Notes: a model not told the origin generated them from the letters alone. 64,000 nucleotides of DNA from Parvibaculaceae bacterium (GCA_019636015.1 JAHBYJ010000001.1:1302001-1366000); one strand, 5' to 3'. Counted from the first letter of the stretch, positions 8,477 through 17,945 are shown. Program-made: numbers and translations.

Positions 8477-9601
8477 TCAGGCCCGCTTGCGGACCAGCAC
8501 ATTGCCGGCCGAATAGCCCGCGCCGAAACTGCAGATGAGGCCAAGATCGCCTTCCTTCAGGTCTTCATTATATTTGCTGAAGGTGATGATCGAGCCGGCC
8601 GAACTCGTGTTCGCATACTCCTGCAGGATGTTCGGCTGCTCGCCGGGCTCGGGATCGCGGCCCAGCACCTTGCGGCCGATGAAGTCGTTCATGCTCTTGT
8701 TGGCCTGGTGCAGCCACATGCGCTTCAGCTCTTTCGGGTCGAGCCCTTCATCGGCCATGTGGTCGAGAATGAGCTGCGAGACCATCGGCACCACTTCCTT
8801 GAAGACCTTGCGGCCTTCCTGCACGAAGAGTTTGTCCTTCGCGCCGATGCCTTCAGGCGTCGCCCGGTTCAGGAAGCCGAAATTGTTGCGGATATTGTTC
8901 GAGAACTTGGTGATGAGGCGCGTGCCGATGATTTCCCATGCGCCTTTCGCCGTGCAGGTGTCCTCGCGCTCCACGATGATCGCGGTGCATACGTCGCCGA
9001 AAATGAAGTGGCTGTCGCGGTCGCGGAAGTTCAGATGGCCGGAACAGATTTCCGGATCGACGATCAGCACGCATTTGACCGAACCCGAACGGATCATGTC
9101 GTAGGCGGTCTGGATGCCGAATGTCGCGGACGAGCAGGCGACATTCATGTCGAAACCGAACCCCTCGACGCCGAGAAGATCCTGCACCTCGACGGCGATG
9201 GCAGGGTAGGGGCGCTCGAGATTGGAGCAGGCCACCAGCACCGCGTCGATATCGGCCGGCGTCTTGTTTGCGCGCGCCATCGCCTTCTTCGCCGCTTCAA
9301 CCGACATTTCGGCAAGAATCGAAGGTTCGTCGTTCGATCGCTGCCGCAGCCGCGGCGCCATGATCTCGGGGTCGACGATGCCCGACTTGTCCATCACATA
9401 GCGCGCCTCGATGCCGGAGGCCTTCACGATGAACTCGACGCTCGATTCCGCCAGCGCCTCCACCTCGCCGCGCTCGATGGCGGCGGTATTGTCGGCGTTG
9501 AACTTGCGCACATAGCTGTTGAAGGCTTCAACGAGTTCGGTATTGCTGATGGAGTTGGGCGGCGTAAAAACGCCCGTCCCGCTGATGACGACTTTGGTCA
9601 C
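8477..9601 (-). CDS. beta-ketoacyl-ACP synthase III-like (FabH-type) condensing enzyme
   Basis: A 374-residue thiolase-fold enzyme. The nucleophile Cys lies in NVACSSATFGI, the His in LHQANKSMNDF and the Asn in ANTSSAGS, which is the full Cys-His-Asn triad of FabH-type synthases. It would condense an acyl-CoA with malonyl-ACP in the cytosol. The length (374 versus about 320 for housekeeping FabH) and the start TKVVISGTGVFTPPNSISN place it in the longer subgroup. That subgroup includes Pseudomonas enzymes that feed medium-chain acyl-CoA into fatty-acid synthesis; the specific substrate here is inference. It is monocistronic and divergent from the gene at 9770. Confidence 0.88.
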   Translation of the reverse strand: MTKVVISGTGVFTPPNSISNTELVEAFNSYVRKFNADNTAAIERGEVEALAESSVEFIVKASGIEARYVMDKSGIVDPEIMAPRLRQRSNDEPSILAEMSVEAAKKAMARANKTPADIDAVLVACSNLERPYPAIAVEVQDLLGVEGFGFDMNVACSSATFGIQTAYDMIRSGSVKCVLIVDPEICSGHLNFRDRDSHFIFGDVCTAIIVEREDTCTAKGAWEIIGTRLITKFSNNIRNNFGFLNRATPEGIGAKDKLFVQEGRKVFKEVVPMVSQLILDHMADEGLDPKELKRMWLHQANKSMNDFIGRKVLGRDPEPGEQPNILQEYANTSSAGSIITFSKYNEDLKEGDLGLICSFGAGYSAGNVLVRKRA

Positions 9602-9769
9602 TGTTCACCTGACGGTTCTTGATATCGCCGCCCGTCCGCCCGGCACTGTTTGTCGTTTTGTCCGGAACGGTGGAGCGGCATTCCCCTGGGCCACTACACG
9701 TAAAATAGAACAGCCCTTCCGGCGATGCTACAGCGGAGGGAGAGAGAAGGCCGGGGCAAGGAGAAGAAG

Positions 9770-10411
9770 ATGGAATGGACGCGCACAAGCCTGCCTGCGG
9801 CGCCGCTCGAAAAGGAGAGGCTCGATACACTTTCTCTCGCCGAAATGGCGGGATTTATCGCTGCCATGCTCGCCGACGGGCTCGAAAACCCCGGCTCTCC
9901 CCTGCGTAAACCGGTTCTGGCTACCCTCGGCGCGGCGGGCGCGCCCTCGTTGCGAACCGTCATTTTGCGGTCGGCCGACATTCACGCCCGGCGCCTCGGC
10001 TTTTTCACGGATGCCCGTTCGCCCAAGGTCGCGGAACTGGCGCGGGACCCCCGCGCCTCGGTCCTCTTCTACGATCCGCGTTGCGACCTCCAGATGCGCT
10101 TGTCGGGCAGGGCGGAAGTCCGGGTTGGCGATGAAGCGGCCTGGGCGAGCGCGGCGCCGCCGTCCCGTCGGGCCTATCTTGTCACCGCGCCGCCGGGCAC
10201 GCCGGCGTCCGGGCCGGTTTCCGGCCTTCCCGCGGATGTCGATGGCATCATTCCCCCGCTCGAGCGGCTGGAGGAAGGCCGCCCCAACTTCGCATTCGTG
10301 GAATTCAGCTTCGCCGAAGCCGATATCGTCCTGTTTTCGCGCGCGGGCAATCGGCGCGCCCGCATCCGCCATGAAGCGGGGGCAGGGCACGCCGAATGGC
10401 TGGTGCCTTGA
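9770..10411 (+). CDS. FMN-binding pyridoxamine-phosphate-oxidase-like protein
   Basis: This 213-residue protein has a split-barrel flavin-binding fold: 'KPVLATLGAAGAPSLRTVILR' (about 47-67), 'LGFFTDARSPKVAELARDPRASVLFYDP', and 'LQMRLSGRAEVRVGDE'. These match the Pyridox_oxase_2 group rather than true PdxH, which is separately present at 57539. The PdxH C-terminal PLP-binding block is missing; the tail reads RRARIRHEAGAGHAEWLVP instead. A flavin-dependent oxidoreductase of unknown substrate is likely. The ATG at 9770 has an AAGGAGAAG ribosome site. It converges with the bactofilin gene, leaving only 4 bp between stops. Confidence 0.8.
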   Translation: MEWTRTSLPAAPLEKERLDTLSLAEMAGFIAAMLADGLENPGSPLRKPVLATLGAAGAPSLRTVILRSADIHARRLGFFTDARSPKVAELARDPRASVLFYDPRCDLQMRLSGRAEVRVGDEAAWASAAPPSRRAYLVTAPPGTPASGPVSGLPADVDGIIPPLERLEEGRPNFAFVEFSFAEADIVLFSRAGNRRARIRHEAGAGHAEWLVP

Positions 10412-10415
10412 GGCC

Positions 10416-11078
10416 TCAGATCATCGAGGCGGTCCGGCCCTGCGTCTGGCTGCCGGCGTTTTCGGCATCGGCCTTCTTGTCGTCCTTGCCACTCGCGGCG
10501 AGACGCGGCGTATCGGCCTTGTCCTCGGCATCGGCAGCGCGGATTTCGCCGCTCACCTGGCCGCCCTGTTCGACCTTCAACTCGCCGTAACGCACCTTGC
10601 CGGTCACGCGGCCCGATGAATTGATCGTCAGGCATTTCTTCACGGTCAGCGTGCCGTCGAATTTGCCGTTCACTTCCGCTTCATCGACGGTGGCATCGCC
10701 TCGCACATCGCCGCTTTCCGTAATCGTGAGCGTGCCGCTTTCGATCGTCGCCTGGACATCGCCCTCGATCACGAGCGAGTCGCAGGATTGAATCTTGCCT
10801 TCGAGCTTCAGCCCGCGTCCGACATGCAGATTGGCGGCAGGAGCAGGGCTCGACGGAGAGTTTGCCGGAGAAGGCTGGAGAGTTCGCACAGGCGGCTTCC
10901 TTACTTGATAGGATGGCGTGATGGCGCGCGTTCCCGCGACTTCTGTCTCGGAAGTGCGGGCGTCCGCGGGCCGTGGCTCTTCGGACGGCGAAGCGCTTTC
11001 GCCGTCGTTGCGCGTTGCCGGCGTCGATGGCGCAGGTGGTTGCGCGACGTCGGAAACACCTTTGGGGCGCTTGAACAT
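10416..11078 (-). CDS. bactofilin family cytoskeletal protein
   Basis: A 220-residue protein. About 85 disordered Pro/Ser/Ala-rich residues are followed by a bactofilin (DUF583) beta-helix core: LHVGRGLKLEGKIQSCDSLVIEGDV and repeating GxVxGxxxxxE-like turns up to QGGQVSGEIRAAD. A charged tail follows. Bactofilins self-assemble into nucleotide-free filaments that scaffold cell-wall or stalk enzymes at the inner membrane. I chose the ATG at 11078 (MFKRPKG), which has a GGAGG 11 nt upstream; a GTG at 11096 would add six residues. It is monocistronic. No M23 peptidase partner, a common neighbour, is seen here. Confidence 0.92.
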   Translation of the reverse strand: MFKRPKGVSDVAQPPAPSTPATRNDGESASPSEEPRPADARTSETEVAGTRAITPSYQVRKPPVRTLQPSPANSPSSPAPAANLHVGRGLKLEGKIQSCDSLVIEGDVQATIESGTLTITESGDVRGDATVDEAEVNGKFDGTLTVKKCLTINSSGRVTGKVRYGELKVEQGGQVSGEIRAADAEDKADTPRLAASGKDDKKADAENAGSQTQGRTASMI

Positions 11079-11201
11079 TTTTGAGATCCCCTCCACTGAC
11101 TTGGAACGGACGTGAAACTATGCGCGCAACATGGCTCGCATGTGCCGACAATGTGGCGGAACATTGATTGCGCACGCACAGCAGCGCATAACGGCGCTTA
11201 A

Positions 11202-11804
11202 TTATTGGTTTTGATTTCGCGCCATTGCGGAGCAAGTCTTGTGGCGCGGACACGTCACGAGATGATCGTTGACGATGCCGACCGCCTGCGCGAAGGCATA
11301 GACGATCGTCGGTCCGCAGAATTTGAAGCCGCGCTTCTTCAATTCCTTCGACATGGCGATGCTCATCGGCGTTTCCGCCGGCACCTGCGCAATGCTCTTC
11401 CACTTGTTCTGAACCGGCACGCCGCCGGAAAAGCTCCAGAGAAACTCCGAGAAGCTCTCGCCGCTCTCCTTCATTTCCAGCCAGGCTTTCGCATTGCCGA
11501 TCGTCGCCTCGATCTTGCCGCGATGCCGGATGATGCCGGGGTTCTGGAGAAGTTTCTCGACCTTGGCGGGCTTGTAGCGCACGATCACCTCCGGCTCGAA
11601 GCCATCGAACGCCTCGCGGAAGTTCTCGCGCTTGCGCAATATGGTGATCCAGGAAAGCCCGGCCTGAAATCCGTCGAGGATCAGCTTCTCGAAAAGCGCC
11701 CGGTCGTCATATTCCGGCACGCCCCATTCCTCGTCGTGATAGGCGACATAAAGCGGGTCCTCGCCCGGCCAGGGGCAGCGGTTCGTCTCACTCGCCTTCG
11801 CCAT
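11202..11804 (-). CDS. tag: DNA-3-methyladenine glycosylase I
   Basis: A 200-residue base-excision enzyme removing 3-methyladenine from alkylated DNA. The N-terminal CPWPGEDPLYVAYHDEEWG block supplies the first Cys and His of the zinc snap. The C-terminal HLVTCPRHKTC supplies the second His/Cys pair. The middle LFEKLILDGFQAGLSWITIL is the family's helix-hairpin and glutamate region. I use the ATG at 11804, which overlaps the 3' end of the upstream YgfZ-type gene by 17 bp, implying translational coupling. A longer reading to 11963 adds an Arg-rich shadow sequence. Confidence 0.93.
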   Translation of the reverse strand: MAKASETNRCPWPGEDPLYVAYHDEEWGVPEYDDRALFEKLILDGFQAGLSWITILRKRENFREAFDGFEPEVIVRYKPAKVEKLLQNPGIIRHRGKIEATIGNAKAWLEMKESGESFSEFLWSFSGGVPVQNKWKSIAQVPAETPMSIAMSKELKKRGFKFCGPTIVYAFAQAVGIVNDHLVTCPRHKTCSAMARNQNQ

Positions 11805-12699
11805 CCGCCCCGCCCTCATTGCCGATATGCTCCGCGAGCCATTCCGGAATCTGCGGCATGATTTCCGCTTGCCCCGCTTCCAGCACCGCGCCGTTGAGAA
11901 GATCGAGCCGGAGAAGCGCGAGGGCGCGGCCGTTTTCTTCATCGGTGGAGAAAATCGAGCCAACCTCCCGCGCGCCGCCCTTCACGGGTGTGCCTGCGGC
12001 CGGCATGTCGCCTTCCACACGCACGGACAGAAGGCGCTTGCGCACGCTGCCGCGCCGTTTCGTGCGCGAGGTCACTTCCTGCCCGATGAAGCAGCCCTTG
12101 TGGAAGTCGATACCGTTAAGTTCGGCAAAATTCGCCTCGAGAGGAAATGTCCGATCCGGTTCAAAATCCCGCGCTGCATCGCCGATTCCAAGCTCGATGC
12201 GGTGGCGGTGCCACGCGCTTTCGGCAACTTTCCGGGCTCCCGAAGCCCCGATCAGCGCATCGGCCTCCGCCGCGGGACAGATCGCGCGCCGCCCCATTGC
12301 CATATGGCGGGGGTCGGGCAGGCCCGGCCCGTCCGGCACCGGGCTTCCATCTTCGTTCCAGAAGGCGGCCACGGCGAAGTCGCCGCTCTTGTCCTCGATC
12401 TCCACCTTCGCGCGAAGCCGGTACATGGTGAGCCGCTTCACAAGCTCGCCCGCCCGCGCGCCGTCGCAATCGAGCAGCACCGCTTCCGGGTCGGCGGGAT
12501 CGGCCGCCATGAAAAAATCGAAGAGAAATTTGCCCTGCGGCGTCAGCAGCGCGGAATAGACGAGCCGCGTGCCATCCGCCGCATCGACATTATTGGTGAC
12601 AAGCCCCTGCAAAAGGCCGCGCGCCTCAGCGCCGCTCAGCCTCACTATGCCTCGCCCCGTCAGCACCGTGGCCAACAGCCCGTCTGCCGCTCCCGCCAT
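11788..12699 (-). CDS. ygfZ: YgfZ/GcvT-domain folate-binding protein for Fe-S cluster maintenance
   Basis: A 303-residue aminomethyltransferase-like protein. The signature KGCFIGQEVTSR (about residue 200) is the diagnostic YgfZ/CAF17 motif with its conserved Cys. The N-terminal block VRLSGAEARGLLQGLVTNNV and the TPQGKFLFDF strand are also typical. YgfZ binds tetrahydrofolate and supports repair or assembly of 4Fe-4S clusters in enzymes such as MiaB. It is co-directional with and overlaps tag, and divergent from the glycosyltransferase at 12873. Confidence 0.92.
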   Translation of the reverse strand: MAGAADGLLATVLTGRGIVRLSGAEARGLLQGLVTNNVDAADGTRLVYSALLTPQGKFLFDFFMAADPADPEAVLLDCDGARAGELVKRLTMYRLRAKVEIEDKSGDFAVAAFWNEDGSPVPDGPGLPDPRHMAMGRRAICPAAEADALIGASGARKVAESAWHRHRIELGIGDAARDFEPDRTFPLEANFAELNGIDFHKGCFIGQEVTSRTKRRGSVRKRLLSVRVEGDMPAAGTPVKGGAREVGSIFSTDEENGRALALLRLDLLNGAVLEAGQAEIMPQIPEWLAEHIGNEGGADGEGE

Positions 12700-12872
12700 A
12701 GCCGCCCGTTCCTTGTGTCAGGCCACAAGATGTAGGCCCGCCCCCCTCGATCCGCAAGAACCGGCTTCCAGAGGGGCAACCTTGGCTTTGACGTGCCGCG
12801 CCCCTATAACCGGCCTCAACGACAGGGAACGCCCGGCCGCCGAGCCGGATGAGCACCGCAGCCGGAAGTCAC

Positions 12873-13832
12873 ATGCGCATTCTCTTCATTGCCTCGAACC
12901 GGATCGGCGACGCCGTCCTTTCCACAGGCATCCTGAACGGATTGATGCAGCGCTATCCGGAGGCGGAATTCTGGGTCGCCTGCGGTCCGCTGGCCGTCGA
13001 TGTCTTCCGCCACGCGCCGCGCGTCACCCGCATCATCGTGATGCGCAAGGCCAAACGCGCCGGCCATTGGCGGCAACTGCTCAAAGCCGTTGCTTTCCGC
13101 CGTTTCGAGGCGGTGGTCGACCTGCGCGGCTCCGCCACGGCATGGCTCACCTTCGCCCGCAAGCGCCACATTCTGAAGCCCGATCACGCGCTTCACCGCG
13201 TCGAGCACAATGCGGGCGTGGTCGGCATGGTGCCGCCACCTGCGCCGTTGGTCTGGCCGGGCGCGGAAATGCGCGCAAAGGCCGCGCGCACCATCCCTGA
13301 CGGTCTTCGGGTTCTCGCCATCGGACCGACCGCGGCCTGGCCGGGCAAGATGTGGCCCGTCGAACGCTTCGCCGAGCTCGCCCGCCGCCTGCTTGCCCCC
13401 GGAGCGCCGCTGGAAGGCGCGAGTCTTCTCGTCACCGGCGGTCCGGGCGAAGAGGAAAAATGCCGCCCCGTGCTTGAGGTGGTGCCGCCTGAGCGCCGGA
13501 TCGATCTTGTCGGCGCGAAGATCGACGAGACGGCGGCTTGCTTCGAACGCGTGGCGCTTTATGTGGGCAATGATTCCGGCCTGATGCACCTGGCCGCCGC
13601 CGCGGGCGCGCCCACGCTCGGTCTTTTCGGGCCGACCGCCGACGCCATCTATTCGCCTTGGGGGCCGAAGGCTGTCACCGTCCGCGTTCCCCGCTCCCAT
13701 GAAGAGATCAAGGCGGAAGAGGGTGGCGAGGTCACCTGGCATGTGAGCCGCAACCACATGGAAGACCTCGGCGTCGAGACGGTCGAAAACGCCGCGCGCG
13801 ATCTTCTGGAGAAACTCGGGTCCGGCGCCTAG
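12873..13832 (+). CDS. glycosyltransferase family 9 (heptosyltransferase-like)
   Basis: A 319-residue GT-B enzyme. The N-terminal RILFIASNRIGDAVLSTGIL is the family-9 nucleotide-sugar entry motif. The C-terminal 'VALYVGNDSGLMHLAAAAGAPTLGLFGPT' is the ADP-heptose-binding block. 'AIGPTAAWPGKMWPVERFAELA' is the linking segment. It probably adds a heptose or related sugar to lipopolysaccharide core at the cytoplasmic face. An in-frame ATG at 12849 adds eight residues; I prefer 12873, which has GGAAG at the right spacing and matches family N-termini. Its 3' end overlaps the stop of the convergent usg gene. Confidence 0.88.
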   Translation: MRILFIASNRIGDAVLSTGILNGLMQRYPEAEFWVACGPLAVDVFRHAPRVTRIIVMRKAKRAGHWRQLLKAVAFRRFEAVVDLRGSATAWLTFARKRHILKPDHALHRVEHNAGVVGMVPPPAPLVWPGAEMRAKAARTIPDGLRVLAIGPTAAWPGKMWPVERFAELARRLLAPGAPLEGASLLVTGGPGEEEKCRPVLEVVPPERRIDLVGAKIDETAACFERVALYVGNDSGLMHLAAAAGAPTLGLFGPTADAIYSPWGPKAVTVRVPRSHEEIKAEEGGEVTWHVSRNHMEDLGVETVENAARDLLEKLGSGA

Positions 13833-14101
13833 TGAATCGCCCCCACGAAGTCCGCGTGGCGGAATTCGCTCGGGTGAATCAGCCGCTTCGTCCCAACGCG
13901 CACGGAGTGGATAGGTCCCTCGAGCTCCCGGTTCCAGAAGTCGAGGAACTTGGTGAGCGCCGGATATCTCGGCTCGAGATCGTAATCCTGCCAGATATAG
14001 CTCTGCAGGAGCTTGGGATGATCCGGCATCCGGTAGAGAATTTCGGCTGTCACCAGCCGGTAGCCATCGAGAAGCTTCTTCAGTTCCGAAACCTGTCTCA
14101 C
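13829..14101 (-). CDS. Usg family protein
   Basis: A 90-residue protein with the alphaproteobacterial Usg pattern: GYRLVTAEILYRMPDHPKLLQ, YIWQDYDLEPRYPALTKFLDFW, and EGPIHSVRVGTKRLIHPSEFR. The name comes from its place upstream of tryptophan genes in other alphaproteobacteria; its biochemical role is unknown. It is small, soluble and Tyr/Trp-rich. Here it is not beside trp genes: it converges with the glycosyltransferase, sharing 4 bp, and its upstream side is a 287-bp gap before acuI. Confidence 0.92.
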   Translation of the reverse strand: MRQVSELKKLLDGYRLVTAEILYRMPDHPKLLQSYIWQDYDLEPRYPALTKFLDFWNRELEGPIHSVRVGTKRLIHPSEFRHADFVGAIH

Positions 14102-14388
14102 GCTTCAACCTCCAGATCGAACAATCCAGACGACAACGCCGCACTCAAGGGGCCTCGCAACGCGAGAATCGTAGTCGCGAAAAATTCACGCGTCGATATT
14201 GACAAAACGGTTTCAAGGCCGATTCGTTCAATGAAAACAACGCATTAGCACTCGCCGGCCGAGGTGAGTGCCAGCCGGGCGCGGCGGCGCTGCCCCCTCG
14301 CTTGACCGAAGGGCGGATTTGGGTTCGTTTGTCGGCCAACAGGCATCGAAAAAGCCATCAAGGCATCAAACAGAAGTCAGGACGGGAA

Positions 14389-15378
14389 ATGACAGGGACG
14401 TTCCGCGCCATCCGCGCCTCGAAGGGCGAAAAGGCCCCGCAGATCGAATTCGCAACCCTCACCGAAGCCGATCTCATGGAAGGCGATGTCACTGTCGCCG
14501 TTGACTATTCTACCGTGAACTACAAGGACGGCCTGGCGCTTACCGGTGCCGCCCCCATCATCCGCCATTGGCCACTTATCCCCGGTATCGACTTCTCGGG
14601 TAAGGTCGAGAAATCCGACAATCCGAACTTCAAGCCCGGCGACCGCGTCGTGCTGAACGGCTGGGGCGTCGGCGAGGGCCATAATGGCGGCTATGCGCAG
14701 AAGGCGCGTGTGAAGGGCGACTGGCTGGTGAAACTCCCGGATGCAATCTCGAACGAACAGGCCATGGCGATCGGCACGGCGGGCTATACCTCGATGCTCT
14801 CGGTCCTGGCGCTGGAAAAGAACGGCGTGAAGCCGGGCTCGGACGTGCTGGTCACGGGCGCGGCGGGCGGCGTCGGCTCGGTCGCCATCGCCATCCTCGC
14901 AAAGCTCGGCTATCGCGTGATCGCCTCCACGGGCCGCGCTTCCGAAGCGGATTATCTGAAGGGCCTCGGCGCCGATGAAGTGATCGACCGCAACGAACTG
15001 TCGAACCCGGCAAAGCCGCTCGGCAAGGAACGCTGGGCAGGTGCTGTCGATGCGGTGGGCAGCCACACGCTCGCGAATGTCCTCTCCATGACGAAATATG
15101 GCGGCGCGGTAGCCGCTTGCGGTCTTGCCCAAGGCATGGACCTGCCGGCCTCCGTCGCGCCCTTCATCCTGCGCGGCATCACGCTGGCGGGCATCGACAG
15201 CGTCATGGCGCCGAAGGAAAAGCGTGAAGAAGCCTATCGCCGCCTCGCCACCGATCTCGACATGAAGAAGCTCGAAGCCATGAGCTTCCGTGCCAAGCTC
15301 GACGATGTGCCGAAGCTCGGTCAGGACATTCTGGCAGGCAAGGTGCGTGGTCGCGCCATTGTCGATGTAAACGCCTGA
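14389..15378 (+). CDS. acuI: acrylyl-CoA reductase-like zinc-independent MDR oxidoreductase (AcuI/YhdH)
   Basis: A 329-residue quinone-oxidoreductase-type MDR protein. The N-terminal FRAIRASKGEKAPQIEF and 'VDYSTVNYKDGLALTG' are YhdH/AcuI signatures. The Rossmann loop is VTGAAGGVGSVA (about 150-161), with a following 'IASTGRASEADYLKGLGA'. AcuI reduces toxic acryloyl-CoA to propionyl-CoA with NADPH and takes part in DMSP and propionate metabolism. The ATG at 14389 is chosen by homology; an in-frame ATG at 14302 adds 29 residues. It is 16 bp upstream of the CoA-ligase gene, so the two are probably co-transcribed. Confidence 0.88.
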   Translation: MTGTFRAIRASKGEKAPQIEFATLTEADLMEGDVTVAVDYSTVNYKDGLALTGAAPIIRHWPLIPGIDFSGKVEKSDNPNFKPGDRVVLNGWGVGEGHNGGYAQKARVKGDWLVKLPDAISNEQAMAIGTAGYTSMLSVLALEKNGVKPGSDVLVTGAAGGVGSVAIAILAKLGYRVIASTGRASEADYLKGLGADEVIDRNELSNPAKPLGKERWAGAVDAVGSHTLANVLSMTKYGGAVAACGLAQGMDLPASVAPFILRGITLAGIDSVMAPKEKREEAYRRLATDLDMKKLEAMSFRAKLDDVPKLGQDILAGKVRGRAIVDVNA

Positions 15379-15394
15379 CGGGAGCGCGACCGCC

Positions 15395-17242
15395 TTGGAC
15401 CTCAATCTGCCGCCCTTCCGCGATCCGAAATATGTCGAACGCAAGGTGGAAGTGGAGCGCCGCGCCGACGGCTCCATCCTGCTGCGCAATCCGCATCCGC
15501 TGCGCGAGACGCCCGCAAACCTGATCGCACCGATCCGCAAATGGGCGGCGGAAGCGCCGGACCGCGTCTGGCTCGGCAAGCGGCTGCCCGCGAAAGAGGG
15601 CTTCGGCGAGTGGGACTTGCTGACCTATGCGCAGGCGAACGCGAAAGTGAATGCCATCGCGCAGGCGCTGCTTGATCGCGGCCTCGATCAGACGACGCCG
15701 GTGATGATCCTCTCCGGCAATTCGATCGAACATGCGCTGATGACCTATGGCGCGATCCTTGCGGGCGTGCCGGTCGCGCCGGTGTCTCCCTCCTACAGCA
15801 CCATGAGCTCGGACTTCGACAAGCTCCGCTACGTCTTCGATCTCGTCGAGCCGAAGCTGATCTTCATGCAGGAGGCGGCACCCTTCACGCGTGGTCTCGC
15901 CGCCCTGCCGCTCAATGGCGTGGAGCTCGTCACCGTCGATGGTTCGATGGGCACGCCTTTCTCCGCGCTTCTCGAAACGACGCCGGGCAATGCGGTCGAG
16001 GAGAGCTTTGCACGCCTCGACTACGACATGGTGGCGAAATATCTCTTCACCTCCGGCTCCACCGGCATGCCGAAGGCCGTCATCACCACGCAGCGCATGA
16101 TGTGCGTGAATTCGGTGATGCCGCGCAGCGTCAATGTCGAGGAAGAGGGCGACGAGCCGCCCGTGCTGCTGAACTGGCTTCCCTGGAACCACTGCTTCGG
16201 CGGCAATGCGATCCTGAACAACCTGCTCGTTTCCGGCGGCACGCTCTATATCGATGGCGGCCGCCCGGTCCCCGGCGGTTTTGCAGAAACGGTGCAGAAC
16301 CTCCGCGAAATCGCACCCACCGCCTATTCGAACGTCCCCGCCGCCTACACCATGCTGGTGGATGAACTCGAAAACGACGAGGCGCTGGCGAGAAACTTCT
16401 TCTCGCGGCTGCGCACGCTCGCCTATGGCGGTGCGGCGCTGAGCCAGGATCTCTACGAACGCATCCAGCAGGTTGCGATCCGCGTCGCGGGTGAGCGCAT
16501 CGTCTTCTCGTCGGGCTATGGTGCGACGGAGACCGCGCCGACGATCTGCAACGTCCATTGGCCGACCGAGCGCATGGGCCTTCTCGGCCTGCCGCTGCCG
16601 GGCGTCGAGTTGAAGCTCGCCCCCGTCGGCGAGAAGCTCGAAGTGCGCGTGCGCGGCGACTGCATCACGAAGGGCTACCACAAGAACGAGACGAAGACGG
16701 CAGAGGCCTATGACGAGGAGGGCTTCTATCGCCTCGGCGACGGCGCGCGCTTTCTCGATCCGGATCGTCCGGAAGAGGGCCTCGTCTTCGATGGCCGCGT
16801 TGCCGAGGACTTCAAGCTCTCGACCGGCACTTGGGTGAGCGCGGGCAAGCTCCGCGTCGATGTCGTTGCAAGTTCGAATGGCGTGCTGGCCGATGCGCTG
16901 GTCGCCGGTCTCGACCGGTCCTTCATCGGCATTCTCGGCTTCCCCAATATTCCCGCCTGCCGCAACATAGCGGGCGACCAGTCGCTCGCGGTGGAAGACC
17001 TCGTCCACCATCCGGCGGTGCTCGCACGCCTCTCGGAAGGGCTCGCCGCCCACAACAAGGGCAATCCGGGTTCGAGCACGCGTATCGTTCGCGCGCTCCT
17101 GATGGTCGAACCGCCAAGCGTCGATGCGGGCGAACTGACCGACAAGGGCTACATCAATCAGGCGGTCGCGCTTGGCCGCCGCGCCGCGCTTGTCGAAAAA
17201 CTCTATGCAGAACCGCCGGGCAATGATGTCGTGGTCGTCTGA
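15395..17242 (+). CDS. feruloyl-CoA synthase-like acyl-CoA ligase
   Basis: A 615-residue ANL-superfamily ligase starting at a TTG (15395) preceded by GGGAG. The AMP-binding motif YLFTSGSTGMPKAV is intact, as are the GYGATETAP motif, the RLGDGARF motif and the C-terminal Lys segment ELTDKGYINQ. Length and the atypical C-terminal domain match the feruloyl-CoA synthase group, which activates hydroxycinnamates with ATP and CoA. No feruloyl-CoA hydratase/lyase is visible nearby. The true substrate could therefore be another aromatic or short acid, fitting the acryloyl-CoA reductase next door. Confidence 0.82.
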   Translation: MDLNLPPFRDPKYVERKVEVERRADGSILLRNPHPLRETPANLIAPIRKWAAEAPDRVWLGKRLPAKEGFGEWDLLTYAQANAKVNAIAQALLDRGLDQTTPVMILSGNSIEHALMTYGAILAGVPVAPVSPSYSTMSSDFDKLRYVFDLVEPKLIFMQEAAPFTRGLAALPLNGVELVTVDGSMGTPFSALLETTPGNAVEESFARLDYDMVAKYLFTSGSTGMPKAVITTQRMMCVNSVMPRSVNVEEEGDEPPVLLNWLPWNHCFGGNAILNNLLVSGGTLYIDGGRPVPGGFAETVQNLREIAPTAYSNVPAAYTMLVDELENDEALARNFFSRLRTLAYGGAALSQDLYERIQQVAIRVAGERIVFSSGYGATETAPTICNVHWPTERMGLLGLPLPGVELKLAPVGEKLEVRVRGDCITKGYHKNETKTAEAYDEEGFYRLGDGARFLDPDRPEEGLVFDGRVAEDFKLSTGTWVSAGKLRVDVVASSNGVLADALVAGLDRSFIGILGFPNIPACRNIAGDQSLAVEDLVHHPAVLARLSEGLAAHNKGNPGSSTRIVRALLMVEPPSVDAGELTDKGYINQAVALGRRAALVEKLYAEPPGNDVVVV

Positions 17243-17262
17243 CGGGAAGGGCGGCTCGCGGC

Positions 17263-17904
17263 ATGCTTGATTTCGGCCTGGTGTTGAACGGCATTGCGAT
17301 CGGTCTCGCGGTCGCGGCGCCTATCGGCCCCGTCAATCTCATTGTCATCCGCCGCACCCTGCGCTTTGGCCAGTTGAACGGCTTTCTTTCGGGCGGCGGC
17401 GCGGCCGCGGGCGATGCGCTTTTTGCCACCATCGCGGCTTTCGGCATCACCGCCGCCATGGACTTCGTTCTCCGCTTCGAAACCGCTCTGCAATTCGTCG
17501 GCGGTTTCTTTCTTCTGTTTCTGGGGCTGCGCACCTGGTTCTCCCGGCCGCATTTCAGCGAGGCGCCGCCGGAAGTGCATACCGGTGCCATGGCCGCGGT
17601 CTTCATGACGACCTTCGTGCTGACCATCACCAACCCCGCCACCATGCTGGGCTTCATCGCCATCTTCGGCGGCGTCGCAGGGCTCACCGACGCGGGTGAG
17701 GATTACGGCCACGCCGCAACGCTCGTGCTGGCGGTGATGGCGGGGTCTGCGCTTTGGTGGGCGGGTCTTTCGGGCTTCGTCAGCCTCTTTCGCCACCGGA
17801 TGAACGACGATCTTCTTCGCATCGTCAACAAGGTGTCGGGCATTCTTATTGCCATCTTCGGCGCCGTCGTCCTTGCGCGTGTCGCCAGCTCGTTTTTGTT
17901 CTAA
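17263..17904 (+). CDS. LysE/RhtB-family exporter
   Basis: A 213-residue inner-membrane protein with about six hydrophobic segments. The N-terminal GLAVAAPIGPVNLIVIRRTL is the LysE/RhtB signature and 'TITNPATMLGFIAIFGG' is the second conserved P-rich helix. These proteins export amino acids or related small metabolites by proton exchange. It lies 20 bp after the CoA-ligase gene and 41 bp before the ThDP enzyme on the same strand, so it may export a product or intermediate of that cluster (inference). Confidence 0.88.
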   Translation: MLDFGLVLNGIAIGLAVAAPIGPVNLIVIRRTLRFGQLNGFLSGGGAAAGDALFATIAAFGITAAMDFVLRFETALQFVGGFFLLFLGLRTWFSRPHFSEAPPEVHTGAMAAVFMTTFVLTITNPATMLGFIAIFGGVAGLTDAGEDYGHAATLVLAVMAGSALWWAGLSGFVSLFRHRMNDDLLRIVNKVSGILIAIFGAVVLARVASSFLF

Positions 17905-17945
17905 GCTTCGTCAAACGGCAAAATAAGATCAGGGAGATCGGGAAA

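Noticed and set aside
9770..10411. Calling this gene pdxH
   Set aside because: It lacks the C-terminal PLP-binding block of PdxH, and a full PdxH is encoded at 57539-58174.
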